DNA of 64,000 bases from Streptococcus ruminantium (lineage in GTDB: Bacteria; Bacillota; Bacilli; Lactobacillales; Streptococcaceae), in the NCBI RefSeq assembly GCF_003609975.1, contig NZ_AP018400.1:2026540-2090539 (forward strand), read 5' to 3'. Position 1 is the first letter of the stretch. The number at the start of each line of letters is the position of its first letter. The position numbers and the translations under genes were made by a program. This document shows, piece by piece, positions 55,640 through 64,000 of this stretch. Under the pieces are notes generated by a model. It was not told where the DNA came from. It worked only from the letters and a program-made list of their open reading frames with translations, and made no database searches.

Positions 55640-57262
55640 ATGCTTACAGTATCAGATGTATCGCTTCGCTTTAGCGACCGCAAACTATTCGATGATGTCA
55701 ATATTAAGTTTACAGCCGGAAACACTTATGGATTGATTGGTGCCAACGGTGCAGGTAAATCAACTTTCTTGAAAATTTTAGCAGGTGATATTGAACCAAC
55801 TACCGGTCACATCTCCCTTGGACCGGATGAACGATTGTCCGTTCTCCGTCAGAATCACTTTGACTACGAAGAAGAGCGCGTGATTGATGTTGTTATCATG
55901 GGAAATGAACGACTTTATAATATCATGAAAGAAAAAGATGCCATCTATATGAAGGAAGATTTTTCTGACGAGGATGGTGTGCGCGCTGCAGAATTAGAAG
56001 GCGAATTTGCTGAGCTTGGTGGTTGGGAAGCAGAGAGTGAGGCTTCACAATTACTTCAAAATTTGAACATCAAGGAAGAACTCCATTATCAAAATATGAG
56101 TGAACTGACAAATGGTGAGAAGGTAAAAGTTCTCTTAGCCAAGGCTCTCTTTGGCAAGCCGGATGTCTTACTCCTTGACGAGCCAACCAATGGTCTGGAT
56201 ATTCAATCAATTAACTGGTTAGAGGACTTCTTGATTGATTTCGAGAATACCGTTATCGTTGTTTCTCACGACCGCCACTTCCTCAATAAAGTATGTACAC
56301 ACATGGCCGATCTGGATTTTGGAAAAATCAAAATCTTCGTTGGTAACTATGATTTTTGGAAACAATCAAGTGAGCTGGCAGCCCGTCTACAGGCTGACCG
56401 CAATGCCAAAGCCGAAGAAAAAATTAAGGAACTACAAGAATTCGTTGCCCGTTTTTCTGCCAATGCCTCAAAATCCAAACAAGCAACTTCCCGTAAGAAA
56501 ATGCTAGATAAAATTGAACTAGAAGAAATTATCCCTTCTAGCCGCAAATATCCATTTATCAATTTTAAATCCGAACGCGAAATCGGTAATGACCTCTTAA
56601 CTGTTGAAAACTTAAAAGTTGTTATTGATGGTGAAACTATTTTGGATAATATCAGCTTTATCTTACGTCCAGGTGATAAGACAGCTCTCATTGGACAAAA
56701 TGACATCCAAACAACTGCTTTGATTCGTGCCCTCATGGGAGATATTGAATACGAAGGAACTGTCAAATGGGGGATTACTACCAGTCAATCCTATCTGCCA
56801 AAAGATAATACTCGTGACTTTGACACAAATGAATCCATTCTTGACTGGCTTCGTCAATTTGCTAGCAAGGAAGAAGATGACAATACCTTCTTGCGTGGTT
56901 TCCTAGGTCGTATGCTCTTCTCAGGTGATGAGGTTAACAAACCTGTAAACGTCTTGTCGGGGGGAGAGAAGGTGCGCGTGATGTTATCTAAACTCATGCT
57001 CCTCAAGTCCAATGTCTTAGTGTTAGATGATCCAACCAATCACTTAGATTTGGAATCTATTTCAAGTCTTAACGATGGTTTAAAAGCCTTCAAAGAATCA
57101 ATTATCTTTGCTAGCCACGACCATGAATTTATTCAAACTTTAGCTAACCACATTATCGTTATTTCCAAGAATGGGGTCATTGACCGTATTGATGAAACCT
57201 ACGATGAATTCTTGGAAAATGCTGAAGTACAAGCTAAAGTACAAGAACTTTGGAAAGTATAA
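55640..57262 (+). CDS. ABC-F ATPase (YbiT-like translation factor)
   Basis: 540 residues from ATG 55640 (MLTVSDVSLRFSDRKLFDD), with TAGGAGAAA upstream. Two ATPase domains without membrane segments, joined by a charged linker (RLQADRNAKAEEKIKELQEFV). Domain 1: GANGAGKST, LTNGEKVKV, VLLLDEPTNGLD. Domain 2: LSGGEKVRVMLS and VLVLDDPTNHLD, but its Walker A reads IGQNDIQTTAL and lacks the Lys. ABC-F proteins act on ribosomes; this one may have only one hydrolysing site. Confidence 0.92.
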   Translation: MLTVSDVSLRFSDRKLFDDVNIKFTAGNTYGLIGANGAGKSTFLKILAGDIEPTTGHISLGPDERLSVLRQNHFDYEEERVIDVVIMGNERLYNIMKEKDAIYMKEDFSDEDGVRAAELEGEFAELGGWEAESEASQLLQNLNIKEELHYQNMSELTNGEKVKVLLAKALFGKPDVLLLDEPTNGLDIQSINWLEDFLIDFENTVIVVSHDRHFLNKVCTHMADLDFGKIKIFVGNYDFWKQSSELAARLQADRNAKAEEKIKELQEFVARFSANASKSKQATSRKKMLDKIELEEIIPSSRKYPFINFKSEREIGNDLLTVENLKVVIDGETILDNISFILRPGDKTALIGQNDIQTTALIRALMGDIEYEGTVKWGITTSQSYLPKDNTRDFDTNESILDWLRQFASKEEDDNTFLRGFLGRMLFSGDEVNKPVNVLSGGEKVRVMLSKLMLLKSNVLVLDDPTNHLDLESISSLNDGLKAFKESIIFASHDHEFIQTLANHIIVISKNGVIDRIDETYDEFLENAEVQAKVQELWKV

Positions 57263-57265
57263 TAA

Positions 57266-57290
57266 AAAGGCGATTGAATCGCCTTTTCTT
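57266..57290 (+). terminator. Terminator after the ABC-F gene
   Basis: AAAAGGCGATT/AATCGCCTTTT stem with a short loop and T tail. The next gene starts only 9 bases later. Confidence 0.85.
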
Positions 57291-57298
57291 TTAAGCCT

Positions 57299-59875
57299 AT
57301 GAAAAAATTATTTACTAACCAACCCTTTTATTATATTCTATCATTCATTGTACCACTAACTATCATTTCAATCACCTTATCAATCCAGGGAATATGGTGG
57401 GGCAGCGATACAACTATATTGGCAAGCGATAGCTTTCATCAATATGTTATTTTCAACCAGACCTTGCGAAACATTTTACACGGAGACGGTTCCTTATTTT
57501 ATACTTTTACAAGTGGTTTAGGGCTTAATTTTTACGCCCTCTCTTCCTACTATTTAGGATCGTTTCTATCTCCTTTGGCTTTCTTCTTTAATTTACAATC
57601 CATGCCAGATGCCCTTTATCTTTTCACTATTGTCAAGTTTGGATTGACAGGTTTGTCAACTTTTACTAGTTTAAAAGGAATTCATTCCAATCTAAAAAAT
57701 GGATGGGCAATCTTACTTGCTACCAGCTTCTCCTTGATGAGTTTTGCTACAAGCCAATTGGAAATTAGTAGCTGGTTAGATGTTTTTATTCTTATCCCCA
57801 TCATCCTACTTGGCCTACATAAACTAATAACAGGAAAAGGGCAAATTATTTACTACATTTCTCTGACCTGTTTATTTGTCCAAAATTACTATTTTGGTTA
57901 CATGGCTGCTATTTTTCTGACACTATGGACATTAGTCCAGATTTCTTGGTTGAAGACTGGGAAAATAAAAACCTTTATCACCTTTACCACCGTGTCAATT
58001 CTATCTGCTTTAAGTAGTATGTTCATGCTGCTTCCAACTTATTTAGATTTAAAAACTCATGGAGAGACCTTTACAAAGATTGTCAATCTCAAAACTGACG
58101 ACTCTTGGTACTTAGACTTTTTTGCTAAAAATTTAGTAGGTAGCTTCGATACAACAAAATTCGGATCTATACCCATGATTTCAGTAGGTCTAGTACCACT
58201 CATACTGGCGCTTCTATTCTTTACACTAACAAAAGTAAAATGGACAATCAAGCTCTCCTATGCCCTACTTTTTATCTTTATTATCGCAAGTTTTTATTTC
58301 CAACCACTCAATCTATTTTGGCAAGGTATGCATGCGCCAAATATGTTTCTCTATCGATATGCCTGGGTACTCTCAACTTCGCTTATCTATTTAGCAGCAG
58401 AGACCTTAGTACGCTTAGACCAACTAAAATTTAAATCAATTCTCTTGATAATTTCTCTACTTTTTGTAGGTTTTCTAGCAACGTACCTCTTTAGGAATCA
58501 TTACGATTTTTTAAAGGATGTAAACTTCCTATTGACACTAGAATTTCTAGTAGCCTATCTCATTCTTTTTGTAACCATCATAAGCTACAAATCATCTAAA
58601 TGGATTAACATAGCTCTTCTGGCTTTTAGCACCTTAGAAATTGGACTGCATACTCACTATCAAGTTCAGGGCTTATCTGATGAATGGCATTTTCCTAGTC
58701 GTTCAAACTATGAAGAAAAATTAACGAATATTGACAGTCTTGTAAAATCAACTAAAGCTTTCAATAACTCTTTCTATCGCACTGAGCGACTGTTGCCACA
58801 AACTGGTAATGACAGCATGAAATTTAATTACAATGGTATTTCTCAATTTTCGTCAATCCGAAATCGAGCTTCTAGCTCGGTATTAGACAAACTGGGCTTC
58901 CGCTCAGATGGTACCAATCTAAATCTCCGTTATCAAAATAATACTATTATTGCAGATAGTCTATTTGGAATCAAGTACAATCTAGCCACATCCGACCCAA
59001 ATAAATTTGGTTTTATGCTGCATCAGAGTAAGGATAACATCGGTATCTATGAAAATCGTTTTCATCAAGAATTAGCAATGTTGACTGAAGGAGTTTACAA
59101 AGATGTAAACTTTACTAATTTAACACTTGACAATCAAGCCAAGTTTCTCAATCAAATTACAGGGCTTTCTCAAAAATACTATCACTCCCTTACTAGCATT
59201 TCCTCACAAAATACAACTGAACTTAGTGATAGAATAACAGTTAATAAGAAAGATGATGAAAATGCAGCTCAAGCCAGTTATACATTGACAGTTCCTGCAA
59301 ATAGCCAAGTATATTTAAATTTACCTAAACTAACTTTAGCAAATGAGAATCATAAAAAAGTTGTCATTACTGTCAATAATCAGTCAAGTGAGTTTACACT
59401 TGATAATACCTTTTCTTTCTTTAACATAGGAAATTTTGATACTGAAACGCAGGTACAAGTGAACATTTACTTCCCAGAAAATAATCAAGTATCATTTGAT
59501 AGACCACAATTTTACAGATTAGACTTGACTGCCTTTCAACACGCAATGGCAAGCCTAAAAGAGAAAAATGTAGCTGTAAAAACAAATAAAAATAATGTGA
59601 TTGTTGATTTTAAAACTGAAAAAGAAGCCTCACTACTCTTTACTTTGCCTTATGATAAAGGTTGGAGAGCAACCATTGATGGTCAAACAGCTAACATTCA
59701 AAAGGCTCAGAATGGTTTGATGAAACTAGATGTAAAACCCGGTCAGACAAAGGTAGTGATGACCTTTATCCCTCAAGGATTTCATTTAGGGCTTCTTATC
59801 TCTTGTTGCGCAAGCTCCACCTTTATTGTCTATCAGTTGCTCAAACGAAAGTATTTCAAAAACCGAGAAAGTTAA
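57299..59875 (+). CDS. YfhO-family membrane protein
   Basis: 858 residues. About 13 helices in the first ~480 residues, then a large extracytoplasmic domain and a final helix (about 830-848). YfhO proteins resemble GT-C glycosyltransferases. The family acts in glycosylating teichoic acids with lipid-linked sugars. The first luminal loop has DSFHQYV and the SGLGLNFYALSSYYLGS motif. The ATG lies 9 bases after a terminator with no evident ribosome site, so the start or its transcript is unusual. Confidence 0.87.
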   Translation: MKKLFTNQPFYYILSFIVPLTIISITLSIQGIWWGSDTTILASDSFHQYVIFNQTLRNILHGDGSLFYTFTSGLGLNFYALSSYYLGSFLSPLAFFFNLQSMPDALYLFTIVKFGLTGLSTFTSLKGIHSNLKNGWAILLATSFSLMSFATSQLEISSWLDVFILIPIILLGLHKLITGKGQIIYYISLTCLFVQNYYFGYMAAIFLTLWTLVQISWLKTGKIKTFITFTTVSILSALSSMFMLLPTYLDLKTHGETFTKIVNLKTDDSWYLDFFAKNLVGSFDTTKFGSIPMISVGLVPLILALLFFTLTKVKWTIKLSYALLFIFIIASFYFQPLNLFWQGMHAPNMFLYRYAWVLSTSLIYLAAETLVRLDQLKFKSILLIISLLFVGFLATYLFRNHYDFLKDVNFLLTLEFLVAYLILFVTIISYKSSKWINIALLAFSTLEIGLHTHYQVQGLSDEWHFPSRSNYEEKLTNIDSLVKSTKAFNNSFYRTERLLPQTGNDSMKFNYNGISQFSSIRNRASSSVLDKLGFRSDGTNLNLRYQNNTIIADSLFGIKYNLATSDPNKFGFMLHQSKDNIGIYENRFHQELAMLTEGVYKDVNFTNLTLDNQAKFLNQITGLSQKYYHSLTSISSQNTTELSDRITVNKKDDENAAQASYTLTVPANSQVYLNLPKLTLANENHKKVVITVNNQSSEFTLDNTFSFFNIGNFDTETQVQVNIYFPENNQVSFDRPQFYRLDLTAFQHAMASLKEKNVAVKTNKNNVIVDFKTEKEASLLFTLPYDKGWRATIDGQTANIQKAQNGLMKLDVKPGQTKVVMTFIPQGFHLGLLISCCASSTFIVYQLLKRKYFKNRES

Positions 59876-59893
59876 TTTCCTCGGTTTTTTTTA
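59862..59893 (+). terminator. Terminator after yfhO-like gene
   Basis: AAAACCGAG/CTCGGTTTTTTTT stem, beginning inside the last codons of the gene. Confidence 0.8.
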
Positions 59894-59950
59894 CTGTTAC
59901 TTGAAAATAAAGAAAACCTTGATTTCTCAAGGTCTCCTACACTTTATTTA

Positions 59951-60023
59951 CTCCGCCAACAGGGCTCGAACCTGTGACATCATGATTAACAGTCATGCGC
60001 TCTACCAACTGAGCTATGGCGGA
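59951..60023 (-). tRNA. tRNA-Asn (GTT)
   Basis: 73 nt. Acceptor TCCGCCA/TGGCGGA, D-arm AGCTCAGTTGGTAGAGC, anticodon loop CTGTTAA with GTT, and GGTTCGAGCCC T-arm. CCA is not encoded. It follows tRNA-Glu by 5 bases, in one transcript. Confidence 0.95.
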
Positions 60024-60028
60024 AAGAA

Positions 60029-60100
60029 TAGTCCGTACGGGATTCGAACCCGTGTTACCGCCGTGAAAAGGCGGTGTCTTAACCCCTTGACCAACGGACC
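60029..60100 (-). tRNA. tRNA-Glu (TTC)
   Basis: 72 nt. Acceptor GGTCCGT/ACGGACT, anticodon loop CTTTTCA with TTC, T-arm GGTTCGAATCCC. CCA is not encoded. First of the minus-strand tRNA pair. Confidence 0.95.
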
Positions 60101-60217
60101 ATCTTTGGAACAATAACTAGTATAATACACGGGTCTTTTTTTGTCAACACATTTTTCAAAATTTTACCGTATTGACAGAACTCGTTGTTTAATGTACAAT
60201 AAGGGAGGTTAGAGTAT

Positions 60218-60291
60218 GGTTCCATAGCTCAGCTGGATAGAGCATTCGCCTTCTAAGCGAACGGTCGCAGGTTCGAATCCTGCTGGAATCA
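60218..60291 (+). tRNA. tRNA-Arg (TCT)
   Basis: 74 nt. Acceptor GGTTCCA/TGGAATC, anticodon loop CTTCTAA with TCT, T-arm GGTTCGAATCC. It is transcribed away from the Asn/Glu pair and is followed by a terminator. Confidence 0.95.
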
Positions 60292-60295
60292 TCTA

Positions 60296-60322
60296 GTCCT
60301 ACCTCTGGTAGGTCTTTTTTTC
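60296..60322. terminator. Terminator after tRNA-Arg
   Basis: CCTACC/GGTAGG stem with TCT loop, then CTTTTTTT. It overlaps the end of the convergent yoaK-like gene. Confidence 0.8.
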
Positions 60323-60973
60323 TTGCCACAATTTATAATTGATATATAGAACCGGTAGAATAAGTCCAATGAGTGCATACTCTTTTAGTTGGATAGATAA
60401 GTGAGTGGATACGATAACCCCTAGCATAAATCCTATGATGGTAAATAGGATATTCCTACCAGTTTTTTTTAGTTCAGGATCCCTTTCCATCGTCCCTTTA
60501 AACCAAAGGTAGGCCGCATTTTTTACATTGCCTGTCATCATAACATTAGCATAGGGAGCACCACGTAATCTCCTAAATGTTTCTACCTGAATGGAAGCTA
60601 CAAAAGCAAGACTGGCAATTGTAAATGGAGGAGGCATAATTGGCGACAAAACAATAGTAAGAAGAATCAACAGTAGCATGATTAAACTACTACCAAAATG
60701 CCAGAACCACGATTGTTTTTCAAAATATTTTCTAGCTAGATAGGTAAAAAATTGTCCAAATACAAAAAATAAAATAGGAATACAAAAATTCACTACTTGC
60801 ACAAAGTCACCTCTAGCTAAAAAATAAGCAAGAGAAATAACATTCCCTGATTGTACACCAGCAAAACGTCCACCCTGAGTCACAAAAGTGAAAGCATTTA
60901 GATAACCACTAATAAAGGTCAAGGAACAAGCTATGCGTAAACCCTCAAAAATACGATAATCTTTTTGATTCAT
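60299..60973 (-). CDS. YoaK-family (DUF1275) membrane protein
   Basis: 224 residues from ATG 60973 (MNQKDYRIFEGLRIACSLTF), preceded by AAGGAG. About six helices, with SGYLNAFTFVTQGGRFAGVQSGNVISLAYFLARGDF typical of DUF1275. Function unknown. A parS site separates it from rlmH. Confidence 0.88.
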   Translation of the reverse strand: MNQKDYRIFEGLRIACSLTFISGYLNAFTFVTQGGRFAGVQSGNVISLAYFLARGDFVQVVNFCIPILFFVFGQFFTYLARKYFEKQSWFWHFGSSLIMLLLILLTIVLSPIMPPPFTIASLAFVASIQVETFRRLRGAPYANVMMTGNVKNAAYLWFKGTMERDPELKKTGRNILFTIIGFMLGVIVSTHLSIQLKEYALIGLILPVLYINYKLWQEKKTYQR

Positions 60974-60983
60974 ATTAACTCCT

Positions 60984-60999
60984 TGTTTCACGTGAAACT
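60984..60999. other. parS site beside rlmH
   Basis: TGTTTCACGTGAAACT matches the ParB-binding site at 15 of 16 positions with intact CACGTG. It lies between yoaK-like and rlmH, ~2 kb from parB, the usual place for an origin-proximal parS. Confidence 0.85.
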
Positions 61000-61477
61000 A
61001 TTTATGATAGGGGCTTCCTTGTTGGATCATAAAAGCACGATAAATTTGCTCTATGAGAACCAATTTCATCAATTGATGTGGGAGCGTTAGTTTTCCGAAA
61101 CTCATCAATAAATTGGCTCTTTTTTTGACATTTAAATCTAACCCTAGACTGCCACCGATAATAAAAGCTATATCTGAATAACCATTTATCACAATATCAG
61201 ATAATTTTTTACTAAATTCCTCAGAAGGAAACTGCTGTCCCTCTATCGCCAAAGCAATAACAAAGTCTCGTTCCCCAATCCTAGTCATGATTCGATCAGA
61301 TTCTTTTTTCAAAATTTGTTCATTTTCCGCTTGACTAGCTCTATCTGGTGTTTTCTCATCTGGAAGTTCAATCAACTCCAACTTAGTGAAACGTCCCAAA
61401 CGTTTGCTGTACTCTGCAATACCATCTTTAAGATATTTTTCTTTCAATTTTCCAACAGTAATCAATTTTATTTTCAT
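60998..61477 (-). CDS. rlmH: 23S rRNA pseudouridine-1915 N3-methyltransferase
   Basis: 159 residues from ATG 61477 ([23 protein letters not shown]). SPOUT fold: [10 protein letters not shown] forms the knot and the end [28 protein letters not shown] is invariant. It methylates m3-psi-1915 on assembled 70S ribosomes. The frame extends upstream to 61564, but the family length supports this start. The ribosome site is weak. Confidence 0.95.
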   Translation of the reverse strand: MKIKLITVGKLKEKYLKDGIAEYSKRLGRFTKLELIELPDEKTPDRASQAENEQILKKESDRIMTRIGERDFVIALAIEGQQFPSEEFSKKLSDIVINGYSDIAFIIGGSLGLDLNVKKRANLLMSFGKLTLPHQLMKLVLIEQIYRAFMIQQGSPYHK

Positions 61478-61567
61478 AAAATTATTGTAACATATCCACA
61501 ATAACTTGACTGAAAATATTTTTAGAAAATGAGATAATAACTGACTTTTTTTCACATTATTCAATAG

Positions 61568-61576
61568 TTATCCACA
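61568..61576 (+). other. DnaA box upstream of htrA
   Basis: TTATCCACA is a perfect DnaA 9-mer, followed 6 bases later by TGTGGATTG, one mismatch from an inverted copy. Location near oriC makes DnaA binding plausible. Confidence 0.55.
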
Positions 61577-61585
61577 GTTTGTGGA

Positions 61586-61633
61586 TTGATTTTTAGAAAC
61601 TTTAAGTTATAATTAAGAAAGTAGGAGTAATCT
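61586..61633 (+). promoter_or_regulatory. htrA promoter with CiaR box
   Basis: CiaR-type direct repeat TTTAAG (61601-61606), five bases, ATTAAG (61612-61617). htrA is a known CiaRH target in streptococci. Two candidate -10 boxes: TATAAT inside the repeat (61608-61613, with TTGATT 16 bp upstream) and TAATCT (61628-61633), ten bases after the repeat, the position expected if CiaR activates. Confidence 0.65.
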
Positions 61634-61668
61634 TAGGAAAAAATAAAGAAATTGGTAGGAATTCTTGT

Positions 61669-62844
61669 ATGAAAAAATATTTGAAATTTACTATTCTGTT
61701 TGCTGTTGGTCTTTTGGGTGGTTTAGTTGGTTCTTTCATGACTGCCTCTTTCTTTCAACCACAAGCACAACAACAGGCAAATTCTACTATTACAAATGTC
61801 AGCAAGGTGCAATACAATAATGAGACCTCTACTACAAAAGCAGTAGAAAAGGTGCAAAATGCTGTTGTTTCAGTAATTAACTATCAAAAATCAGCAAACA
61901 ATAGCCTACGCTCCATCTTCGGAAATATTGATACACCGGATGAACCTGTAGTAGCTGGAGAAGGTTCGGGTGTTATCTATAAAAAAGACGATAAATATGC
62001 CTACGTTGTTACCAATACGCATGTTATCAATAACGCAGAAAAAATAGATATTCTTCTAACTTCAGGAGAAAAGGTCAGAGGAGAACTTGTTGGTTCTGAC
62101 ACTTATTCTGACATAGCTGTAATAAGGATTCCTGCTGATAAGGTCACTACTGTTGCCGAATTTGCTAACTCCAATACTATCAAGGTCGGTGAACCTGCTA
62201 TCGCTATCGGTAGCCCACTTGGTAGTGTCTATGCTAATACTGTTACACAAGGTATTATTTCTAGTTTGAGTAGAACTATCACCTCACAATCAGAAGATGG
62301 ACAAACTATCTCTACCAACGCTATCCAAACAGATGCAGCCATTAACCCAGGTAATTCAGGTGGTCCACTGATAAATATTAAAGGACAAGTTGTGGGGATC
62401 AATTCAAGTAAAAAGAGTACATCGAGATCCGGTGTTGCTATAGAAGGGATGGGCTTTGCTATTCCTGCTAATGATGTAGTAGCTATTATCAATCAAATTG
62501 AGAAAAATGGTAAAGTTATCCGACCTGCTCTCGGTTTCCAACTAGTCAATTTGACAGATTTGTCAACTGGACAATTAGAAAAAGCTGGATTATCAGATAC
62601 CAAATTAACATCTGGTGTTGTAGTTGTTTCAACGCAGAAGGGGTTACCTGCTGATGGAAAACTTGAAACCTTTGATGTTATCACTGAGATTAACGGTGAA
62701 GCTGTTCAAAATAAGAGCGATCTTCAAAGTATCCTCTACAAGCATAAAATTGGTGATACGATTAAGGTTACCTACTATCGTAACAATAAAAAGCAAACAG
62801 TTGACATCAAGTTGACACATTCTACGGAGCAACTCAGTCAATAA
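61669..62844 (+). CDS. htrA: HtrA/DegP-like surface serine protease
   Basis: 391 residues. One N-terminal membrane anchor (FTILFAVGLLGGLVGSFMTA). Trypsin-like domain with His in VTNTHVIN, Asp in TYSDIAVIRI and Ser in NPGNSGGPL. A single PDZ domain follows (about 285-380). It degrades misfolded exported proteins and, in streptococci, competence peptide. The ribosome site (TAGGA) is modest. It is followed by a strong terminator, then parB. Confidence 0.96.
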   Translation: MKKYLKFTILFAVGLLGGLVGSFMTASFFQPQAQQQANSTITNVSKVQYNNETSTTKAVEKVQNAVVSVINYQKSANNSLRSIFGNIDTPDEPVVAGEGSGVIYKKDDKYAYVVTNTHVINNAEKIDILLTSGEKVRGELVGSDTYSDIAVIRIPADKVTTVAEFANSNTIKVGEPAIAIGSPLGSVYANTVTQGIISSLSRTITSQSEDGQTISTNAIQTDAAINPGNSGGPLINIKGQVVGINSSKKSTSRSGVAIEGMGFAIPANDVVAIINQIEKNGKVIRPALGFQLVNLTDLSTGQLEKAGLSDTKLTSGVVVVSTQKGLPADGKLETFDVITEINGEAVQNKSDLQSILYKHKIGDTIKVTYYRNNKKQTVDIKLTHSTEQLSQ

Positions 62845-62850
62845 TTTACA

Positions 62851-62888
62851 ATCTATACTTTACACAATTGTAAAGTATAGATTTTTTT
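62851..62888 (+). terminator. Terminator between htrA and parB
   Basis: 14-bp perfect stem ATCTATACTTTACA/TGTAAAGTATAGAT with a CAAT loop and seven or eight T. Confidence 0.9.
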
Positions 62889-62904
62889 GTTAAAATAAGC
62901 TCAT

Positions 62905-63702
62905 ATGGAAGAATTACGTACCCTAAATATTTCAGAGATACATCCAAATCCCTATCAACCAAGAGTTCATTTTGATGAAATCAAACTGGCTGAATTAGCG
63001 CAATCTATCAGAGAAAATGGATTGATTCAACCGATTATTGTAAGAAAATCGTCCGTTATTGGATACGAATTATTGGCTGGAGAAAGAAGATTACGCGCCA
63101 GTCAATTAGCTGGTCTAACTGAAATACCGGCCGTTGTAAAAGATTTAACTGATGATGATTTACTCCGTCAGGCAATTATAGAAAACCTACAACGCTCAGA
63201 TTTAAATCCTATTGAAGAGGCGCAATCTTATAATAATTTGATAAATAAAGGATTGACACATGATAAAATTGCCCAAATTATGGGAAAATCAAGACCTTAT
63301 GTCAGTAATATATTGCGACTCTTAAACTTATCCACTCAAACAAAAAAAGCTGTAGAAGAAGGAAAAATTTCACAGGGGCACGCGCGACAATTGCTCTCAC
63401 TTTCCGAGGAAAAACAAGCTGAATGGATTCAAATCATTTTAGAAAAAGATTTAAGTGTGCACGCGCTTGAAAAAGTATTGTCCAATAAAAAGAAGAAACA
63501 AGTTAGACAGAACAATCCATTTTTAAAAGAACAAGAGGTCATTATTAGCCAGCATCTTGGAACAACTACAAAAATTCTCCAGAAAAAAAATGGGAAAGGG
63601 GAGATTCGGATTCATTTTGATAATCTAGATGAATTTGAAAGAATTATCAACAGTTTAAAATACTGTCGGGCGCACAGATTTTGGTTTAACGACTCCAGGT
63701 GA
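62905..63702 (+). CDS. parB: Chromosome-partitioning protein ParB (Spo0J) with altered C-terminus
   Basis: 265 residues. ParB nuclease-like domain with GYELLAGERRLRASQLAG (CTPase/clamp region), helix-turn-helix THDKIAQIMGKSRPYVSNILRLLN and a C-terminal dimer domain ending FERIINSLK at residue 252. Streptococcal ParB normally ends there at ~252 residues. Here 13 extra residues (YCRAHRFWFNDSR) follow before a TGA, and an unrelated fragment overlaps. ParB loads at parS and spreads as a clamp; the tail may be harmless. Confidence 0.92.
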   Translation: MEELRTLNISEIHPNPYQPRVHFDEIKLAELAQSIRENGLIQPIIVRKSSVIGYELLAGERRLRASQLAGLTEIPAVVKDLTDDDLLRQAIIENLQRSDLNPIEEAQSYNNLINKGLTHDKIAQIMGKSRPYVSNILRLLNLSTQTKKAVEEGKISQGHARQLLSLSEEKQAEWIQIILEKDLSVHALEKVLSNKKKKQVRQNNPFLKEQEVIISQHLGTTTKILQKKNGKGEIRIHFDNLDEFERIINSLKYCRAHRFWFNDSR

Positions 63703-63892
63703 ACATTCGGCTATTACTTTAGCACAACTTACAACCCTATTTTTAACTTTATACCCTTCCAGTGATGCATTGTTGGCGGCTAATATGATAAATAAGTGGG
63801 TTGAAGTAGTGAGAGAGTATTATTTTAAGACACATGATAATATATTTCCTGATGAACCAAAACTATGGGGAGAAAATTGCACTCCTTCCTAA
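63659..63892 (+). pseudogene. Fragment of an unidentified gene fused against parB
   Basis: A frame different from parB, open from 63659 to a TAA at 63890-63892, with no start codon at its beginning (a stop closes it at 63656-63658). It encodes about 77 residues including FGLTTPGEHSAITLAQLTTL, then LYPSSDALLAANMINKWVEVV, then FPDEPKLWGENCTPS. The composition looks like real protein, namely a C-terminal piece. I do not recognise the family. It begins exactly where ParB should end. Confidence 0.5.
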
Positions 63893-64000
63893 AGGAATAA
63901 GTTTAGAAGTGTGTATTCTAAATATAATAAGAAATAAATAGAGACTATAATTGAGACGTTACAAAATACTTTAGTCATAAGCAAAAATAAAATTCAAATG
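63893..64000. other. AT-rich end of window
   Basis: No gene seen. The dnaA region expected after parB in streptococci is not reached or has been displaced. Confidence 0.4.

Overview
The window is low-GC Firmicute DNA with Streptococcus gene content and order. Supporting signs are the malX-C-D-A-R maltodextrin operon, the M16 peptidase pair-rodZ-pgsA-ecfA1-ecfA2-ecfT run, yaaA-recF-guaB-trpS, and the rlmH/htrA/parB block beside the origin with parS sites. Streptococcus suis or a close relative is the best guess, from gene order and intergenic repeat style; this is inference. The right end (parB) lies next to oriC, so most of the window is the last ~64 kb before the origin.

Layout. 0.2-10.3 kb: small membrane proteins, a repeat element, then divergent malQ and malXCDAR with MalR-type operators and a cytoplasmic pullulanase. 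10.5-15.2 kb: NrdI with tandem NrdR-like boxes, a YitT protein, aspS, an acetyltransferase and an aldo/keto reductase. 15.2-24.8 kb: a surface-glycan-like module (GT2 glycosyltransferase, two very different GH3 glycosidases, GtrA) next to a LytTR two-component system. Two promoters of this module carry the same paired 10-bp direct repeats at identical geometry. 25-30.2 kb: a fumarate-reductase-like lipoprotein with Rex-like boxes, then an accessory patch with a PlcR-like TPR regulator, an overlapping 31-residue secreted-peptide gene, an ABC exporter, a possible lanthipeptide-synthetase remnant and the C-terminus of a tyrosine integrase. 30.3-42 kb: rpsD, veg, dnaB, rplI, gdpP, mnmG, Nudix, an HxlR regulator with a divergent NTF2-like gene, mnmA and the two-subunit serine dehydratase. 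42-57 kb: LysM protein, ECF transporter core, pgsA, rodZ, M16 peptidases, yaaA-recF, guaB, T-box-controlled trpS, a second YitT and an ABC-F ATPase. 57-64 kb: YfhO-like protein, three tRNAs, a YoaK protein, rlmH, CiaR-box htrA and parB.

How the parts work together. The mal genes import maltodextrins and degrade them by MalQ and pullulanase, but no malP and no transporter ATPase gene is present here, so both must be encoded elsewhere. The 15-25 kb block looks like a regulated system that adds and trims a sugar on an extracytoplasmic glycan. The most unusual places are (i) the shared LytTR/cre promoter architecture, (ii) the regulator-peptide-exporter island at 26.8-30.2 kb, and (iii) the parB 3' end. 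There the reading frame runs through the expected stop after residue 252 into an unrelated gene fragment, which suggests a recombination junction between parB and the origin.
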